A stretch of 30,434 nucleotides of DNA from UBA6814 sp040753075 (GCA_040753075.1 JBFMHA010000041.1:1-30434), one strand, 5' to 3'; positions 22,791 through 30,290 are shown, numbered from the stretch's first letter. Notes: a model not told the origin generated them from the sequence alone. Made by a program: numbers and translations.

Positions 22791-24083
22791 CTACTTCATG
22801 GAGGTGCCTTCGGCGGCCTTCTGCATCTTGACCTCGACCTTCTCGGTCAGGCCCTCGTAGTACTCGCGCAGAATCACCAGCACCTCTTCGCGGCCGAAGT
22901 GGTCGGGCACTTCGGCGCCCTCGGACAGGGCCTTGCGCAGCTTGGTGCCGGACAGGATCACGCGGTCTTCCTTGCTGTGCGGGCAGGTGCGCAGGGAGGC
23001 CATGCCGTCGCACTTGAAGCAGTAGAAGGTCCAGTCGATGCGCAGGGGCTCGCAGAGCAGGGCCTTGCCGGGATCGATGGCGCACTTGGCCTCGGCGGTG
23101 GCGTAGGGGATGCGATCGAAGATATCCTGGGCCTCGAACATGCCGTAGAAGTCGCCCACGCCGGCGTGGTCACGGCCGATGATCATGCGGTTCACGCCGT
23201 AGTTCTGGCGGAAGGTGGCGTGCAGCAGGCCCTCGCGGGGACCGGCGTAGCGCATGTCCAGGGGGTAGCCGGCCTGGAGCACGTTCTTCTTCACGAAGTA
23301 CTTCTCCACCAGCACGTCGATGCACTTCACGCGCACGTCGGCCGGGATGTCGCCGGGCTTCAGGTTGCCGATCAGGGAGTGGATCAGCACGCCGTCGCAC
23401 ACTTCGATGGCGATCTTGGCCAGGAACTCGTGGGAGCGGTGCATGGGGTTGCGCAGCTGCAGGGCGGCCACGTTCTTCCAGCCCAGCTTCTCGAACTCGG
23501 CGCGGACTTCGGCGGGGCGCTTGTAGATGCCCTCGTACTTGGTGGGGTAGTTGCCCTCGGAGAGGACCTTCACCGGACCGGCCAGGCAGAACTTCTTCTG
23601 GGCCAGCACCATCTGGACGCCCGGATGGTCCTCGACCGCGACCTTCCAGAACTTGTCGTCGGCGGAATCGTCACCCTTGCCCTTGTAGACCTGCTCGCAC
23701 TCCCACTTCTTCTCGTCGTCGGAGAGCTCGAACTTCTCGGTGATCTTCATGGTCGCGTAGACCACGCCGTTGTTCACCAGGGTGATCTCGTCGCCGACCT
23801 TCACGGCCTCGTCGTCGGTGTCCAGGACCACGGGCACGGGCCAGAAGGTGCCGTCGGCCATGGTGAAGCTCGAGCACACGCTCTTCCAGTCGGCCTTGGT
23901 CATGAAGCCGTCCAGCGGCGAGAAGCCGCCGATGCCGATCATGATCAGGTCGCCCTTCACGCGGTTGGACACCTCGATCTTCTTCAGGGTCTCGGCCTTC
24001 TTCAGCTCGGCCTCGCGCTCACCGCCCTCGAGCAGGCGGATGACAAGCCCTTTGCCACCATGCGGGGGAACCAGCTGCGACAT
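22791..24083 (-). CDS. sat: Dissimilatory ATP sulfurylase (sulfate adenylyltransferase)
   Basis: A 430-residue enzyme that activates sulfate with ATP to APS and pyrophosphate, the first cytoplasmic step of sulfate respiration. The nucleotide-binding motif QLRNPMHRSHE is at residues 209-219 and the second motif GRDHAG at 303-308. A cysteine cluster, Cys355-xx-Cys358 with Cys367 and His369 (CPHS), resembles the metal site described for bacterial and Desulfovibrio enzymes. There is no APS-kinase domain. The ATG follows AAGGAG. The gene is monocistronic: it has its own promoter about 135 nt upstream and its own terminator. Codon choice is like the apr genes and suggests high expression. Confidence 0.98.
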   Translation of the reverse strand: MSQLVPPHGGKGLVIRLLEGGEREAELKKAETLKKIEVSNRVKGDLIMIGIGGFSPLDGFMTKADWKSVCSSFTMADGTFWPVPVVLDTDDEAVKVGDEITLVNNGVVYATMKITEKFELSDDEKKWECEQVYKGKGDDSADDKFWKVAVEDHPGVQMVLAQKKFCLAGPVKVLSEGNYPTKYEGIYKRPAEVRAEFEKLGWKNVAALQLRNPMHRSHEFLAKIAIEVCDGVLIHSLIGNLKPGDIPADVRVKCIDVLVEKYFVKKNVLQAGYPLDMRYAGPREGLLHATFRQNYGVNRMIIGRDHAGVGDFYGMFEAQDIFDRIPYATAEAKCAIDPGKALLCEPLRIDWTFYCFKCDGMASLRTCPHSKEDRVILSGTKLRKALSEGAEVPDHFGREEVLVILREYYEGLTEKVEVKMQKAAEGTSMK

Positions 24084-24216
24084 GTGTCGTCTCCTTAAAA
24101 ATCGCGTTGTGTGTTGCCTAGCGTGACAATCCTTGGCCTCTGCCCGGCTGCGAGGGGAAACCGCCGGATATTGATGTCGGCTTCAGTGTTGTCACTCGCC
24201 TGAAAAACGTACAATC

Positions 24217-24245
24217 GCTCTAGTGAAAAAAAGGACAAGTGTCAA
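24217..24245 (-). promoter_or_regulatory. Probable sigma-70 promoter of sat
   Basis: On the minus strand TTGACA (complement of 24240-24245) is followed after exactly 17 nt by TAGAGC (complement of 24217-24222). The -35 is perfect and the -10 is weak. Transcription would start near 24210, giving a leader of about 125 nt. In the leader GTGACAA and TTGTCAC (24124-24130 and 24189-24195) could pair over a long loop. Confidence 0.55.
24221..24238. promoter_or_regulatory. Rex-like operator within the sat promoter
   Basis: TAGTGAAAAAAAGGACAA matches the Rex consensus TTGTGAA-N4-TTCACAA at 10 of 14 defined positions and fills the spacer between the sat -35 and -10 boxes. Rex is an NADH-sensing repressor, and sat is a demonstrated Rex target in Desulfovibrio vulgaris. 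The match here is imperfect, so the site is a candidate. Confidence 0.4.
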
Positions 24246-24249
24246 GCAA

Positions 24250-24291
24250 CCCCCGAAGGGGCCGCCATGGGCCACGTTCGGGGGGATTTTT
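24250..24291 (+). terminator. Terminator-like hairpin upstream of sat promoter
   Basis: CCCCCGAA (24250-24257) and TTCGGGGG (24277-24284) pair over 8 bp and are followed on the plus strand by GATTTTTC. It would stop plus-strand transcripts leaving the sat promoter region or antisense to it. No plus-strand gene lies directly upstream, so its purpose is unclear. Confidence 0.4.
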
Positions 24292-24391
24292 CATGGCTAC
24301 CCCATTTTCGGCAATCCGTCCAGTGCGCCCCGGCGGCGGCGCCCTTTCCCCGACTCAAGGCCGGCGACGGCGGTCTCCCCGATGATACCCC

Positions 24392-24421
24392 TTGACCCGG
24401 CATCCGACGCTTTCGTATCAT
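24392..24421 (+). promoter_or_regulatory. Probable sigma-70 promoter of the kinase-usp pair
   Basis: TTGACC (24392-24397), an 18-nt spacer and TATCAT (24416-24421) form a good promoter 40 nt before the kinase-like start codon. The rest of the gap between this promoter and the sat promoter shows nothing further that I can name. Confidence 0.6.
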
Positions 24422-24460
24422 TACATTGCATAACTCTCCCTCTGGACCGGATGGAGCCTG

Positions 24461-25426
24461 ATGAGCCAGGACGCGCACGAACTGATCGAACGGCACCTGC
24501 CCGACTTCCCCCGGAAGCACGTGGGCCGGCTGTTCACGGACACCACCGAGTTCATGGACATCGGCTACGGCGACGTGATCCGACTGGGCGGCGACCATTA
24601 CCTCGTCCTTCGCGACGAGGCCGAACGGCGCTTCGGCATGGAGGATCCCAAGTACTGGGTCAAACGCTGCCGGCGCCTGGAGACCGGAGAGCGCCGCATC
24701 CTCAAGCTGGTGTTCTACGAGGACTTCCCCGTCCGCATCGGCGAGTTCGAGATCCGCTGCCACCGCAGCCCGGTGAAGGAGGCGCGCATCCTCAAGCTGG
24801 TCCGGGGCGACGCCCGCTTCATGCAGGGCGTGACCGTCCCGGACGCCAAGGGCAATCCGGTCCGGGTGCTGGAGGTGGTCTTCGGCAAACGCCTGGACGA
24901 GACCGTGGAGGATATCGAGGCCGACCACGCCACCTATTTCCGGGAGCATTTCCCCGGCATCCTCGCGAAATTCGTGGGGGCCTGCGAGGCCATCAAGCAC
25001 CTGCACGACAACTGGGAAAAACACGGGGACATCCGCCGCGACCACCTGTGGGTGGAGCACGGCACGGGCGCCTACCGCTGGATCGACTTCGACTACACCT
25101 TCGACTTCCACGAGAACCCGTTCGGCCTGGACCTCTTCGGCCTGGGCAACATCCTCATCTTCCTCACGGGGAAGATGATCTACACCCCCCAATCCATGGC
25201 CGAGACTGGCTTTCCCCCGGACGTCATGGCGAGCATAACGCCCGAGGACTACTCCCTCTTCTTCCCCAACCGGATGATCAACCTGCGCAAGCTCTTCCCC
25301 TACATCCCCGAGGAGTTGAACCGGGTCCTCCTGCACTTCTCGGCCGGGTCCTTCGTGTTCTACGAATCCGTGGACGAACTCCTGGCGGAATTGCGCCCCT
25401 GCCTGAGCCTGCTGGCCGGGAGTTGA
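24461..25426 (+). CDS. Atypical protein kinase-like protein
   Basis: A 321-residue cytoplasmic protein with the kinase-like fold. The N-lobe has Lys82 in RRILKLVFYEDF as the ATP lysine and Glu107 in SPVKEARILKL as its likely helix-C partner. The catalytic loop is HGDIRRDHLWV (Asp190), where the usual Asn of HRDxxxxN is His195, and the metal Asp is Asp209 in WIDFDYTF, in place of DFG. The C-lobe then has a LDLFGLGNILIFLTGKMIY helix. It resembles bacterial and RIO/APH-type kinases more than Hanks kinases. The ATG follows GGAG. It is divergent from sat and 37 nt before a universal stress protein gene. Substrate is unknown. Confidence 0.75.
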   Translation: MSQDAHELIERHLPDFPRKHVGRLFTDTTEFMDIGYGDVIRLGGDHYLVLRDEAERRFGMEDPKYWVKRCRRLETGERRILKLVFYEDFPVRIGEFEIRCHRSPVKEARILKLVRGDARFMQGVTVPDAKGNPVRVLEVVFGKRLDETVEDIEADHATYFREHFPGILAKFVGACEAIKHLHDNWEKHGDIRRDHLWVEHGTGAYRWIDFDYTFDFHENPFGLDLFGLGNILIFLTGKMIYTPQSMAETGFPPDVMASITPEDYSLFFPNRMINLRKLFPYIPEELNRVLLHFSAGSFVFYESVDELLAELRPCLSLLAGS

Positions 25427-25463
25427 CGCCCCACCCCACCCAGCGCCCAAGGAGACGACGCGC

Positions 25464-25922
25464 ATGAACACCAAGCCGAACCGCATCCTCGTGGCCGTGG
25501 ACGCCTCGGAGAACTCCCTGCGGGCCGTGGCCTACACCGGGGAGATGGCCAAGCTGACCCCGGATCTGCACATCGAGGTCCTGAGCATCTGCCGCCAGCC
25601 GGATCCGGACCTGTTCCCCGACCCCGAGGCCCTGCGCCAACGCATGCACGAGCAGGAGGCCGAACTCACCCGCTTCCTGGACCAGGCAAGCCAACTGCTG
25701 GAGAAGAAGGGCGTGCCCCCGGCCAGCATCTCCAAGCGCAACCTGTGCATCACCCACCCGAGCATCGCCCAGCAAATCCTGAGCATCCAGGAGGAGGGAG
25801 GATTCGGGACCGTGGCGGTGGGCCGCCGGGGAGTGTCCAAGGCGGAGGAGTTCCTCTTCGGCAGCGTGTCCAGCAAGATCGTGCACTACGCCAAGAACTG
25901 CACGGTGTGGGTCGTGGCCTGA
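25464..25922 (+). CDS. Universal stress protein, single UspA domain
   Basis: A 152-residue protein with one Usp fold. It begins RILVAVDASENSLRAVAYTGEMA, and the ATP-binding motif G-xx-G-x9-G-S is present as GRRGVSKAEEFLFGSVSSKIV near the end, so it probably binds ATP and forms dimers. The ATG follows AAGGAG. It is downstream of the kinase-like gene on the same strand and likely in its operon. The tandem Usp gene on the opposite strand ends only 4 nt away. Confidence 0.93.
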   Translation: MNTKPNRILVAVDASENSLRAVAYTGEMAKLTPDLHIEVLSICRQPDPDLFPDPEALRQRMHEQEAELTRFLDQASQLLEKKGVPPASISKRNLCITHPSIAQQILSIQEEGGFGTVAVGRRGVSKAEEFLFGSVSSKIVHYAKNCTVWVVA

Positions 25923-25926
25923 CCCC

Positions 25927-26808
25927 TCAGTGGCAGAACCACAGGGCCGGGCCCGAGAGATCGCGGAACAGGTCCAGGCTCACCGAGCCCAGGAAAAGCC
26001 GGCGCAGGGGGGAGGCCTCCAGTCCGGCCCCGGTGCGGCCGATGGCCACGGCCGCGTAGTTGCCGGCCGCGGCCTGCTGGGCGATGATCCGGGCCATTCC
26101 CGCGCCGCGAACCACCTCGCACGTGATCCGGTCCGCGGCCAGGCCGCCCTGCTCCAGCACCCCGGCCGCCTGCTCCACGATGTCCTCCGCCTCCAGGGGC
26201 TCCTCCCGGGCCGGGTCGAACACGTGCAGCACCCGCACCCGGTGCCTGGGCAAGTCGGCCAGCATGAACCCCACGTGGTCGGCCATGCGCAGGCTGGAGT
26301 CCGACCCGTCGGCGCACAACAGCACGCCCTCCCGCCCTGCTTCCGGAAAGCGGCATATCCAGACCGGCACATCGGATCTCATGGCGTAGACCTGCCGGGT
26401 CACGCTGGTTTCGACCAGCTCCTCCAGCCAGCCCAGGCCGCGTCGCCCCAGGACCACGGCGTCGTAGTCCCCGACAACCCCCTCCGCCAGGATGTCGCGC
26501 GCCTTCTCGCCCTTGGCCGCGGCCAGCTTGACCTGAATGCTTTCCGCCGGAAACCCCATGCCCCGCAGATAGTCCCGGGCCTCGTCCAGGCGCCTCTGGC
26601 CGCGTCGCATCGCCTCCTCCCTGCGGCGCTCCCTCTCGGGCTCCTCCCGCCGCGCCTCAACCATGTCCCGGGAAGCGGGAGGAAGGCTGACCAGATAGAG
26701 CAGGGTGCACCGGACCGCTCCGACGTCCGCGAAAAAGTAGTTGTAGAAGCGGACGCCGTGGAACGACCGCTCTCCTTCGCCCACCGAGATCAGCACGTGC
26801 CTTTCCAT
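25927..26808 (-). CDS. Tandem universal stress protein, two Usp domains
   Basis: A 293-residue protein with two Usp domains. The first starts RHVLISVGEGERSFHGVRFY and carries GRRGLGWLEELVETSVTRQV; the second starts GVLLCADGSDSSLRMADHVG and carries GRTGAGLEASPLRRLFLGS. Both keep the G-xx-G-x9-[GT]-S type ATP motif, the first with Thr in place of the last Gly. A charged helical insertion rich in Arg and Glu is at about residues 52-80. The start ATG 26808 was chosen because GGGAGG precedes it; the frame is open further upstream without homology. A TAGCAT hexamer on the minus strand near 26890 could be a -10 box, but the -35 is weak. Confidence 0.9.
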   Translation of the reverse strand: MERHVLISVGEGERSFHGVRFYNYFFADVGAVRCTLLYLVSLPPASRDMVEARREEPERERRREEAMRRGQRRLDEARDYLRGMGFPAESIQVKLAAAKGEKARDILAEGVVGDYDAVVLGRRGLGWLEELVETSVTRQVYAMRSDVPVWICRFPEAGREGVLLCADGSDSSLRMADHVGFMLADLPRHRVRVLHVFDPAREEPLEAEDIVEQAAGVLEQGGLAADRITCEVVRGAGMARIIAQQAAAGNYAAVAIGRTGAGLEASPLRRLFLGSVSLDLFRDLSGPALWFCH

Positions 26809-27231
26809 GCCGCCTCCCGCAGTCCGGTCGCGGCCCGTCCTCCACGCCTGGGAGGCGGCCGCCATCGATCACGCCCCATGCGGGACCATGCTAGCACATC
26901 TCTCCTGGAAAGGCAGCACGGGCCTGCCCAATTCAGCGCCGGCCCGCATGTGAAAAGAACGACAATGCCCCTCGCCGCGGCGCCCAAGGATTCGAATTGT
27001 CCTTGCATCCTTGCCTTGAACCATGTATGACGTGGATGTTTCTTTTTCCTTCGCCCTACGGGCGGGAAAAAGCCGTCGCAGAACAGCCCCCGGGCGAAGG
27101 GACGCAGCCGCCGGCCGGATCGATTGCTCCGGCGTCGCAGTCCACGCCCCCGGGTTCATATATCCTGAATGCATACGCCGATCCGGGCAGCGCCGCCCGG
27201 AGACTTCCGGCCCCCCGGGGGGCCGAAATGC
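26809..27231. other. Gene-free region between the tandem usp gene and the apr promoter
   Basis: About 420 nt without a credible gene. It contains a perfect-armed hairpin at 27042-27072 in which CTTTTTCC and CGCCC pair with GGGCG and GGAAAAAG across a two-base bulge; no T tract follows. Short open frames here have no ribosome binding sites or protein-like composition. The minus-strand usp promoter should lie at its left edge. Confidence 0.5.
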
Positions 27232-27260
27232 TTGACAGTGCCCAGAGGGCTTGTTAATTA
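27232..27260 (+). promoter_or_regulatory. Probable main promoter of aprBA
   Basis: TTGACA (27232-27237), a 17-nt spacer and TAATTA (27255-27260). The perfect -35 and AT-rich -10 stand out from a GC-rich background. Transcription would start near 27267, leaving a leader of about 310 nt before aprB. The Rex-like operator covers the -10 box. Confidence 0.7.
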
Positions 27261-27268
27261 TCTCACAA
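27251..27268. promoter_or_regulatory. Near-consensus Rex operator over the apr promoter
   Basis: TTGTTAATTATCTCACAA matches TTGTGAA-N4-TTCACAA at 12 of 14 defined positions. It overlaps the -10 box and the expected start site, the right place for a repressor. Rex is released by NADH, so apr expression would rise when reductant accumulates. The site is seen in the sequence; the regulator is inferred from established knowledge of Desulfovibrionales. Confidence 0.6.
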
Positions 27269-27578
27269 TCTTTGCGCGGAACTACTGCAACTACCTGGAA
27301 TTGATCGGATTAATTATTATGCCCATGCCGCAAACCCGCTCCGGCCGCCTTGGCGCAGGGCTCCCCGTTTCGGGGGCCGCTGCCCGGCGTTGCCCCGGGA
27401 CGGGTTGGCGCGGCGCGGCCGCACCCGCTGCGCGACGCCCGTCCAGGGGCGAGGCGTAGCCCGAAAGAAAGCAGGGCTCCCCCCTCCGGGTCCCTGTTTT
27501 TTTTGCTCTCCGTCGCGCCCGGGGGAGAGCCATAGTTGTGGGGTTAACATCTAACACACCATACGTGGAGGATTGACT
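27269..27578 (+). ncRNA. Long structured 5' leader of aprB with possible attenuator
   Basis: The region between the apr start site and the aprB codon is very GC-rich and rich in inverted repeats. CCCCG-TTT-CGGGG lies at 27363-27375; GGACGGG and CCCGTCC are long-range arms near 27397 and 27437; an intrinsic terminator follows at 27472-27504; GCTCTCC and GGAGAGC lie just after it. The 12-mer GCAGGGCTCCCC occurs at 27355-27366 and again in the terminator stem at 27471-27482, so the first copy could compete for the same pairing partner. A 46-codon ORF (27319-27459) ends just before the terminator but lacks a good ribosome binding site. It is not a riboswitch class I recognise. Confidence 0.45.
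27472..27504 (+). terminator. Intrinsic terminator inside the apr leader
   Basis: CAGGG (27472-27476) pairs with CCCTG (27492-27496), with an inner CCC-GGG helix, and is followed by eight Ts (27497-27504). It lies 75 nt before the aprB start codon and about 210 nt after the promoter. No protein gene ends upstream of it on this strand, so it either attenuates apr or ends a separate small RNA. Confidence 0.75.
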
Positions 27579-28073
27579 ATGCCGACGTTCGTTGATCCCT
27601 CAAAGTGCGATGGATGCAAGGGCGGCGAAAAAACCGCTTGCATGTACATCTGCCCGAACGACCTGATGATCCTTGATCCGGACGAGATGAAGGCGTTCAA
27701 CCAGGAGCCGGATGCGTGCTGGGAGTGCTACTCCTGCATCAAGATCTGCCCCCAGGGCGCCATCACCGCCCGCCCCTACGCCGACTTCGCCCCCATGGGC
27801 GGCACCTGCATCCCCATGCGGTCCTCCGAGGACATCATGTGGACCATCAAGTTCCGCAATGGCAGCGTGAAGCGCTTCAAGTTCCCCATCCGCACCACCC
27901 CCGAAGGCTCGATCAAGCCCTTCGACGGCAAGCCCGAGGCCGGTGACCTCGAGAACGAGCTGCTGTTCACCGAGACCGCTCTGACGGCCCCCAAGGAAGC
28001 CCTGGGCAAGAAGTTCGACCTCGCTGAGGGCGACAAGTCCCAGTGCTGGATGGACGTGCCCTGCGGCGCCTAG
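27579..28073 (+). CDS. aprB: Adenylylsulfate reductase, beta subunit
   Basis: A 164-residue iron-sulfur subunit that passes electrons to the FAD of AprA during reduction of APS to sulfite and AMP in the cytoplasm. Two [4Fe-4S] motifs are complete: Cys10, Cys13, Cys21, Cys25 (CDGCKGGEKTACMYICP) and Cys47, Cys50, Cys53, Cys57 (CWECYSCIKICP). The C-terminal extension that wraps AprA ends in CWMDVPCGA. The start is ATG 27579 after GTGGAGGA; a TTG two codons earlier is not needed. Length is that of Desulfovibrio AprB. aprA follows after 55 nt in the same operon. Confidence 0.98.
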   Translation: MPTFVDPSKCDGCKGGEKTACMYICPNDLMILDPDEMKAFNQEPDACWECYSCIKICPQGAITARPYADFAPMGGTCIPMRSSEDIMWTIKFRNGSVKRFKFPIRTTPEGSIKPFDGKPEAGDLENELLFTETALTAPKEALGKKFDLAEGDKSQCWMDVPCGA

Positions 28074-28128
28074 TGCGGGATTGGCTGCAACACACGCTTA
28101 ACCCTCAAGAATTTCAAGGAGCAATCAT

Positions 28129-30123
28129 ATGCCGATGATTCCCGTGAAAGAGAAGCCCAAGGGCGTGGCCATTGCCGAGCCCGAGGTTGTCGAGCAAGAC
28201 GTTGACATCCTCATGGTCGGCGGCGGCATGGGCACCTGCGGTGCGGCCTTCGAGATCATGGCCTGGACCAAGAAGTACTGCCCCGATGCGAAAGTGATGC
28301 TGGTGGACAAGGCCTCCCTCGAGCGCTCCGGCGCCGTGGCCCAGGGCCTGTCGGCCATCAACACCTACATCGGCAAGAACGAGGCCGATGACTACGTGCG
28401 CATGGTCCGCACCGACCTGATGGGCCTGGTCCGCGAAGACCTGATCTTCGACCTGGGCCGCCACGTCGACGATTCCGTGCACCTGTTCGAGGAGTGGGGC
28501 CTGCCCGTGTGGGTCAAGGACGAGCACGGCCACAACCTGGACGGCGCCCAGGCCAAGGCCGCCGGCAAGTCCCTCCGCACCGGCGCCGAGCCCGTGCGCT
28601 CCGGCCGCTGGCAGATCATGATCAACGGCGAGTCCTACAAGTGCATCGTGGCCGAGGCCGCGAAGAACGCCATTGGCGAGTCCCGCTACATGGAGCGCAT
28701 CTTCATCGTGAAGCTGCTCCTGGACGCCAACACTCCCAACCGCATCGCCGGCGCCGTGGGCTTCAACCTGCGCGAGAACAAGGTCCACATCTTCAAGTGC
28801 AACGCCATGCTGGTGGCCTGCGGCGGCGCCGTGAACGTGTACCGCCCCCGGTCCACCGGTGAGGGCATGGGCCGCGCCTGGTACCCGGTGTGGAACGCTG
28901 GCTCCACCTACACCATGTGCGCTCAGGTCGGCGCCGAGATGACCATGATGGAGAACCGGTTCGTCCCCGCCCGCTTCAAGGACGGTTACGGCCCGGTGGG
29001 CGCCTGGTTCCTGCTCTTCAAGGCCAAGGCGACCAACTACAAGGGCGAGGACTACTGCGCCACCAACCGCGCCATGCTGAAGCCCTACGAGGATCGCGGC
29101 TACGCCAAGGGCCACGTGATCCCCACCTGCCTGCGCAACCACATGATGCTGCGCGAGATGCGCGAAGGCCGCGGTCCCATCTTCATGGACACCAAGACCG
29201 CCCTGCAGAACTCCTTCGCCACCATGACCCCGGCCCAGCAGAAGCACCTCGAGGCCGAGGCCTGGGAAGACTTCCTCGACATGTGCGTTGGCCAGGCCAA
29301 CCTGTGGGCGGCCACCAACTGCGCCCCCGAGGAGCGCGGCTCCGAGATCATGCCCACCGAGCCCTACCTGCTCGGCTCCCACTCCGGCTGCTGCGGCATC
29401 TGGGTGTCCGGTCCCGACGAGGCCTGGGTCCCCGAGGACTACAAGGTCCGCGCCGGCAACGGCAAGGTGTACAACCGCATGACCACCGTCGAGGGCCTGT
29501 GGACCTGCGCTGACGGCGTCGGCGCCTCCGGCCACAAGTTCTCCTCCGGCTCCCACGCCGAGGGACGCATCTGCGGCAAGCAGATGGTGCGCTGGTTCAT
29601 GGACCACAAGGACTTCAAGCCCGCCGTCAAGGAGACCGCTGACGAGCTGAAGAAGCTCATCTACCGGCCCTACTACAACTACATGGCCGGCAAGGACGCC
29701 TCCACCGACCCCGTCGTGAACCCCAACTACATCACCCCGAAGAACTTCATGATGCGGTTGGTCAAGTGCACCGACGAGTACGGCGGCGGCGTGGGCACCT
29801 ACTACACCACCTCCAAGGCCCTGCTGGAGACCGGCTTCTGGCTGCTGGACATGATGGAGGAGGACTCCATGAAGCTGGCCGCCCGTGACCTGCACGAGCT
29901 GCTGCGCTGCTGGGAGAACTACCACCGTCTGTTCACCGTGCGCATGCACATGCAGCACATCCACTTCCGCGAGGAGTCCCGCTACCCCGGCTTCTACTAC
30001 CGCGGCGACTTCCTGGGCCTGGACGACAGCAAGTGGAAGTGCTTCGTGAACTCCAAGTACGATCCGGCGAAGGGCGAGACCAAGATCTTCAAGAAGCCCT
30101 ACTACCAGATCATTCCTGACTAA
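28129..30123 (+). CDS. aprA: Adenylylsulfate reductase, alpha subunit
   Basis: A 664-residue flavoprotein of the fumarate reductase family that reduces APS to sulfite and AMP. The FAD-binding fold is near the start (VDILMVGGGMGTCGAAFEI), followed by DKASLERSGAVAQGLSAIN. Later AprA signatures include RPRSTGEGMGRAWYPVWNAG, ENRFVPARFKDGYGPVGAW, SHSGCCGIWVSGPDEAWVP and DGVGASGHKFSSGSHAEGR. Length and order match the dissimilatory Desulfovibrio enzyme. The ATG follows AAGGAG. It is co-transcribed with aprB, and qmoA lies downstream after two hairpins. Confidence 0.99.
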   Translation: MPMIPVKEKPKGVAIAEPEVVEQDVDILMVGGGMGTCGAAFEIMAWTKKYCPDAKVMLVDKASLERSGAVAQGLSAINTYIGKNEADDYVRMVRTDLMGLVREDLIFDLGRHVDDSVHLFEEWGLPVWVKDEHGHNLDGAQAKAAGKSLRTGAEPVRSGRWQIMINGESYKCIVAEAAKNAIGESRYMERIFIVKLLLDANTPNRIAGAVGFNLRENKVHIFKCNAMLVACGGAVNVYRPRSTGEGMGRAWYPVWNAGSTYTMCAQVGAEMTMMENRFVPARFKDGYGPVGAWFLLFKAKATNYKGEDYCATNRAMLKPYEDRGYAKGHVIPTCLRNHMMLREMREGRGPIFMDTKTALQNSFATMTPAQQKHLEAEAWEDFLDMCVGQANLWAATNCAPEERGSEIMPTEPYLLGSHSGCCGIWVSGPDEAWVPEDYKVRAGNGKVYNRMTTVEGLWTCADGVGASGHKFSSGSHAEGRICGKQMVRWFMDHKDFKPAVKETADELKKLIYRPYYNYMAGKDASTDPVVNPNYITPKNFMMRLVKCTDEYGGGVGTYYTTSKALLETGFWLLDMMEEDSMKLAARDLHELLRCWENYHRLFTVRMHMQHIHFREESRYPGFYYRGDFLGLDDSKWKCFVNSKYDPAKGETKIFKKPYYQIIPD

Positions 30124-30135
30124 GAACCTCTAAGA

Positions 30136-30229
30136 GGGCGGCCGCGGGCCTACCGCNNNNNNNNNNAACCCAGAACTTTCCTGAAAACTACCCCCTACGC
30201 GGGGGGCGGGGGGCCTCCCGCGGCCGCCC
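30136..30229 (+). terminator. Long inverted repeat after aprA, interrupted by the assembly gap
   Basis: GGGCGGCCGCGGG (30136-30148) is perfectly complementary to CCCGCGGCCGCCC (30217-30229), and TTCTT follows. The loop holds 10 N (30157-30166) and a smaller hairpin (CCCCC-TACG-CGGGGG). It is probably the aprA terminator, although a gap inside a strong hairpin means the loop length and even the pairing may be an assembly artefact. Confidence 0.55.
30157..30166. other. Assembly gap (10 N)
   Basis: Ten undetermined bases between aprA and qmoA, inside a GC-rich hairpin. The true gap length is unknown. Confidence 0.99.
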
Positions 30230-30236
30230 TTCTTGG

Positions 30237-30290
30237 AAAATGGTCTAAGCCTGAGCAGTAAATAGTTATCGCTTGGGCTTAGGCCATTTT
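30237..30290. terminator. Hairpin between apr and qmo with A-tract and T-tract ends
   Basis: AAAATGGTCTAAGCC (30237-30251) pairs with GGCTTAGGCCATTTT (30276-30290), 15 bp with one G-U wobble; the stem can extend inward by a few pairs. A-rich bases on the left and T-rich bases on the right are the form of a bidirectional intrinsic terminator, 35 nt before qmoA. It could equally be a leader structure of qmoA. Confidence 0.5.

Noticed and set aside
18903..24098. 5.2-kb plus-strand open frame opposite acn, the EPSPS-like gene and sat
   Set aside because: It spans three well-supported minus-strand genes and intergenic terminators, and its product is low-complexity Gly, His and Gln. Lack of stop codons is an effect of high GC.
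24189..24206. TTGTCACTCGCCTGAAAA in the sat leader as a second Rex site
   Set aside because: Only about 9 of 14 positions fit, fewer than the site in the promoter spacer; not strong enough to call.
27319..27459. 46-codon ORF in the apr leader as a real leader peptide gene
   Set aside because: No proper ribosome binding site and codon use unlike the neighbours; kept only as part of the attenuation hypothesis.
28114..29964. Long minus-strand open frame opposite aprA
   Set aside because: aprA is certain on the plus strand; the antisense product is Gly, Val and His-rich without motifs.
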